A stretch of DNA of 64,000 bases. Origin: Natrialba sp. SSL1 (GTDB taxonomy: Archaea; Halobacteriota; Halobacteria; Halobacteriales; Natrialbaceae). Where the stretch lies: positions 248,001 to 312,000 of the forward strand of contig NZ_MASN01000030.1 of NCBI RefSeq assembly GCF_001861355.1. The letters run 5' to 3'. The notes under the pieces are model-generated. The model saw nothing but the letters and a program-made list of their open reading frames with translations, had not been told where the DNA came from and did no database searches. The position numbers and the translations under genes were made by a program. Of this stretch, positions 61,923 through 64,000 are shown piece after piece; position 1 is the first letter of the stretch, and every line of letters starts with the position of its first letter.

Positions 61923-62744
61923 TCACTCGGCAGTCTCGACAAGCGTCGCAGTTGGAACTGCCCGCCGAACCCCACGAACCGCGCGCTCGGCGTTCGCCCG
62001 AGAGGTATACCCCTCGCCGCTGTCGGCGATGATATTTCCGTTCCAGTGCACCAGTCGCCACCGCCACTCGTCGGCGCGATCCTGATACACTTCGAAGCGA
62101 CTCGTTCGACTGCGTTCGGCTGTCGACTCTGAACCAGTCTCGTCAGTCGCCGCGCTGTCGTCGGGTGAGTCGGCAGCCGCAGTCGGGGAGAGAACGACCG
62201 GCTCCGATGCCGGTTCCGGTTCCGATTCCGATTCTCGCTCCTGCTCAGTTGCTTCTCCCTTCCCGTCTTCTGTCTCCTCTTCTGTCTCCAGTGATTCAAC
62301 CCGCACACTCACGTCGTCGACTGACTCGTCCCACTCGAGTTCGATCTCGAGTTCGTTGGTGACAGTGTGGCGGCTGTCGGTGTCGTCGGCTTCGGTGGGT
62401 GTGTCGGTGTCTGTGTTGGCGTCCTCGTCCTCATCTTCATCCCCATCTTCGTCTTCATCTTGATCTTGATCTTCAGCAACCGACTCGTACTCGCGTTCGA
62501 TTTCGATTTCGAGGTCGACGCGCGAGGGGATCGTCACGGAGACGGCCTGGTCGTCGTCGAGGAGGTGGAGCGGCCGCTCGTTGTCGATCGCGACGGCGAG
62601 GTCGTGAAAGAGAGCGACGAGTGCGTCGCGGTCGACGGTGTGTTCGTGTTCGATCTCTACCTCGTCCGGGCTGGCGTCGTCCGAGTCGGAGTCGGGGCCG
62701 AGGTCGGAGTCGGACGCCTCTGCAGGTGTCTCGTCGGAGTCCAT
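61923..62744 (-). CDS. amphi-Trp/DUF1508 fusion with acidic insert
   Basis: From the ATG at 62744 the protein has 273 residues. An amphi-Trp-like domain starts at about 37 (DRDALVALFHDLAVAIDNER). It is interrupted after VDLEIEIEREYESV by an Asp/Glu/Gln insert of about 45 residues (DQDQDEDEDGDEDED), then resumes as ELEIELEWDE (about 131-140). A Glu/Ser-rich linker leads to a C-terminal DUF1508 module (about 220-270, SRFEVYQDRADEWRWRLVHW). Known: DUF1508 is also called the YegP or HVO_2922 family. The combination is unusual. A stand-alone amphi-Trp gene lies at 30056-30301. Confidence 0.78.
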   Translation of the reverse strand: MDSDETPAEASDSDLGPDSDSDDASPDEVEIEHEHTVDRDALVALFHDLAVAIDNERPLHLLDDDQAVSVTIPSRVDLEIEIEREYESVAEDQDQDEDEDGDEDEDEDANTDTDTPTEADDTDSRHTVTNELEIELEWDESVDDVSVRVESLETEEETEDGKGEATEQERESESEPEPASEPVVLSPTAAADSPDDSAATDETGSESTAERSRTSRFEVYQDRADEWRWRLVHWNGNIIADSGEGYTSRANAERAVRGVRRAVPTATLVETAE

Positions 62745-62875
62745 AGACGTCCTACGACGGTAATCGACGTAACGGTTGCCGGCGATGTGCCGGGTTCGGG
62801 AAATCGCCGCCGAACCCGGACCCCGAGCGTGGAGAGGCCGGAGCGTTTTTGTCGGCGCGCTGTCTTCGCTCGCTC

Positions 62876-64000
62876 GTGACTTCCCGCGAGCGCCGCGTTG
62901 ATGCAAATCAGATCCAGAACCAGGACCAGGACCAGGACCAGAACCGGACCGTCGTATTCGACCGAGACGAGTACACCTGTCAGCACTGTGGACAAGCGGG
63001 CGAGGACACGTCGCTGCGGGTACTTTCAGTCAACGACGTGGCAGCAGCGGGAACCGGAACCGACGACAACGCAACCGCCGAGTCGGGACATAGCAGCACG
63101 TTCGCGACCGTCTGCGACTCGTGTGCAGCGATACTCGACGGTGGAGAGGCGACCATAACCGAGGAACTAGAGGGGGCCGAACAACTCCAAGAAACCGACG
63201 TACCGACCGACGCCGACACAGGAGCCACGACGACGAGCGAGCAACTGTTCGCCCTCGTCCGCGAGACGACCCAGCAACAGGGAGAAACCGTCTCCGACGT
63301 CGCCTCGTTTGCCTCACTCACGACGACGCTCCCGGCGAAGATCGCAGACGCCGGTGCAGCGAACAGCGAGACTGAACCGGGTTCCAACGCCGACGATAGT
63401 AGCGAGACTGACAGCGGAGGCAGCGAAGATGCCAAAGACGGCGAGGACGGCACAGACACCGACGGCACCGAAGACACCGAGAACGACCAGTCGAACCCGA
63501 CCACCGCACTCGCCGAAACCGCACAGGAGTTCGTCGCAACCCGGCGCTCCCTCCTGCTCGCCATCGCCAGCGTCGACCAGCGACTCGCGCGACTGGACGA
63601 ACTCGAGTACGATGCGCCAGCGGCAACCGGCGACACCGGACCCAGTACTCCGACGCCCGCGCTCGCGGCGTTTCTCGAGACGGCAACGGAGTTACAGGAA
63701 ACGCTTCGAAAACTCGTCTCGCTCGCCGAGCAGGTAACCGCGGGGCTGGGCCGGTGTCACGGCTGTTTCGGTGGTCTATCCGAGCACGAGATTCCGGTGA
63801 CACCGACGGCGTGTCCGACCTGTGGACGGACGAGTGCGGAGACGAGCGAGTGGCAGCAGTCGGCGGCCGATTCGACGACCGTCGACTTCGAGCGACTCTT
63901 TTCGGCGATGAACGAGACGCTTCGGGAAGCGTCCGCGACGACCGAGCGACTCACTGATCGGACGACGGCGCTCGCGACTGAACTGGTCGCGGCACAGTAA
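62876..64000 (+). CDS. Degenerate HNH-like zinc protein
   Basis: Reading from the GTG at 62876 (MTSRERRVDANQIQNQDQDQ) gives 374 residues, ending exactly at the last base of the window with TAA. RTVVFDRDEYTCQHCGQAGE looks like the start of an HNH endonuclease with CxxC. Where HNH enzymes have a V-D-H-H or similar motif, this reads LRVLSVNDVAAAG, so the catalytic His is missing. A second Cys pair (VCDSCAAI) follows. After an Asp/Glu-rich insert (about 168-215) a helical region ends in a zinc ribbon (CHGCFGG, CPTCGR). Probably a non-catalytic nucleic-acid or protein binder. Confidence 0.7.
   Translation: MTSRERRVDANQIQNQDQDQDQNRTVVFDRDEYTCQHCGQAGEDTSLRVLSVNDVAAAGTGTDDNATAESGHSSTFATVCDSCAAILDGGEATITEELEGAEQLQETDVPTDADTGATTTSEQLFALVRETTQQQGETVSDVASFASLTTTLPAKIADAGAANSETEPGSNADDSSETDSGGSEDAKDGEDGTDTDGTEDTENDQSNPTTALAETAQEFVATRRSLLLAIASVDQRLARLDELEYDAPAATGDTGPSTPTPALAAFLETATELQETLRKLVSLAEQVTAGLGRCHGCFGGLSEHEIPVTPTACPTCGRTSAETSEWQQSAADSTTVDFERLFSAMNETLREASATTERLTDRTTALATELVAAQ
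62915..62947 (+). repeat. Hexanucleotide repeat CAGRAC encoding Gln-Asp/Asn
   Basis: CAGAAC then three CAGGAC units and a final CAGAAC, near the N-terminus of the HNH-like protein. It encodes alternating Gln and Asp/Asn. Slippage could vary its length. Confidence 0.55.

Overview
The window is a stretch of haloarchaeal chromosome. Proteins are very acidic, GC-rich codons dominate, and many genes have a TATA box only about 25-30 nt before the start codon, which implies leaderless mRNAs. Archaellum, CheF, RpoEps-like, MptA and amphi-Trp proteins are present. The gene families and the CTATAG-ended repeats fit the Natrialbales (Natrinema, Haloterrigena, Natronorubrum or Natrialba type), but I cannot name a species from sequence alone. 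Layout: (1) 1-12.8 kb is a motility locus, mostly on the minus strand. It holds a HEAT-repeat taxis protein and CheF, two archaellins, ArlF, ArlG, ArlCE, ArlJ, and a second ArlCE that runs off the left edge. The archaellin promoter region carries four tandem copies of a GGC(C/A)A-N7-TTAA motif, and related copies precede arlF and the second arlCE. ArlH and ArlI are not beside ArlJ. (2) 12.9-25.5 kb holds a Tat lipoprotein with an acidic tail, a 910-residue CARDB-like surface protein, a TetR/MATE operon with its operator, tRNA-Ile, FxsA, a YyaL-type thioredoxin-fold protein, a TrmB regulator, MptA and a short-chain dehydrogenase. (3) 24.4-27.1 kb contains four copies of a promoter-like repeat of about 37 bp, around a nucleotidyltransferase gene and an RpoEps-like gene. 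(4) 28-35 kb is mainly housekeeping: DsbA-like protein, NAD kinase, amphi-Trp protein, membrane protein, NAD synthetase, enoyl-CoA hydratase and a DUF7114-like protein. (5) 35.3-36.5 kb has tRNA-Thr and about 1.1 kb without a convincing gene but with several strong nested hairpins. (6) 36.5-39.7 kb carries an amidase, a GshA-like ligase and a small protein. (7) 39.87-50.29 kb looks like an integrated accessory island. It is bounded by an intron-containing tRNA-Met on the left and a tyrosine recombinase on the right. Inside are a permease with YHS domains, an RCK potassium channel, a CPH-type copper ATPase, a DUF305 protein and a decayed VapBC pair. (8) 50.5-59.5 kb has a tRNA methylthiotransferase and a translationally coupled operon, M48 peptidase - DUF4129 - DUF7269-like - DUF58 - DUF7519-like, with MoxR convergent at its end. 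(9) 59.6-64 kb has an AI-2E-type permease, a hairpin MITE, a DUF5518-like membrane protein, an amphi-Trp/DUF1508 fusion and a degenerate HNH-like zinc protein. Working together: the minus-strand motility genes supply filament (archaellins), stator/periplasmic parts (ArlF, ArlG), switch coupling (ArlCE, CheF, HEAT protein) and platform (ArlJ). The island supplies copper and metal handling. The 52-58 kb operon looks like a MoxR-chaperoned cell-envelope assembly system.
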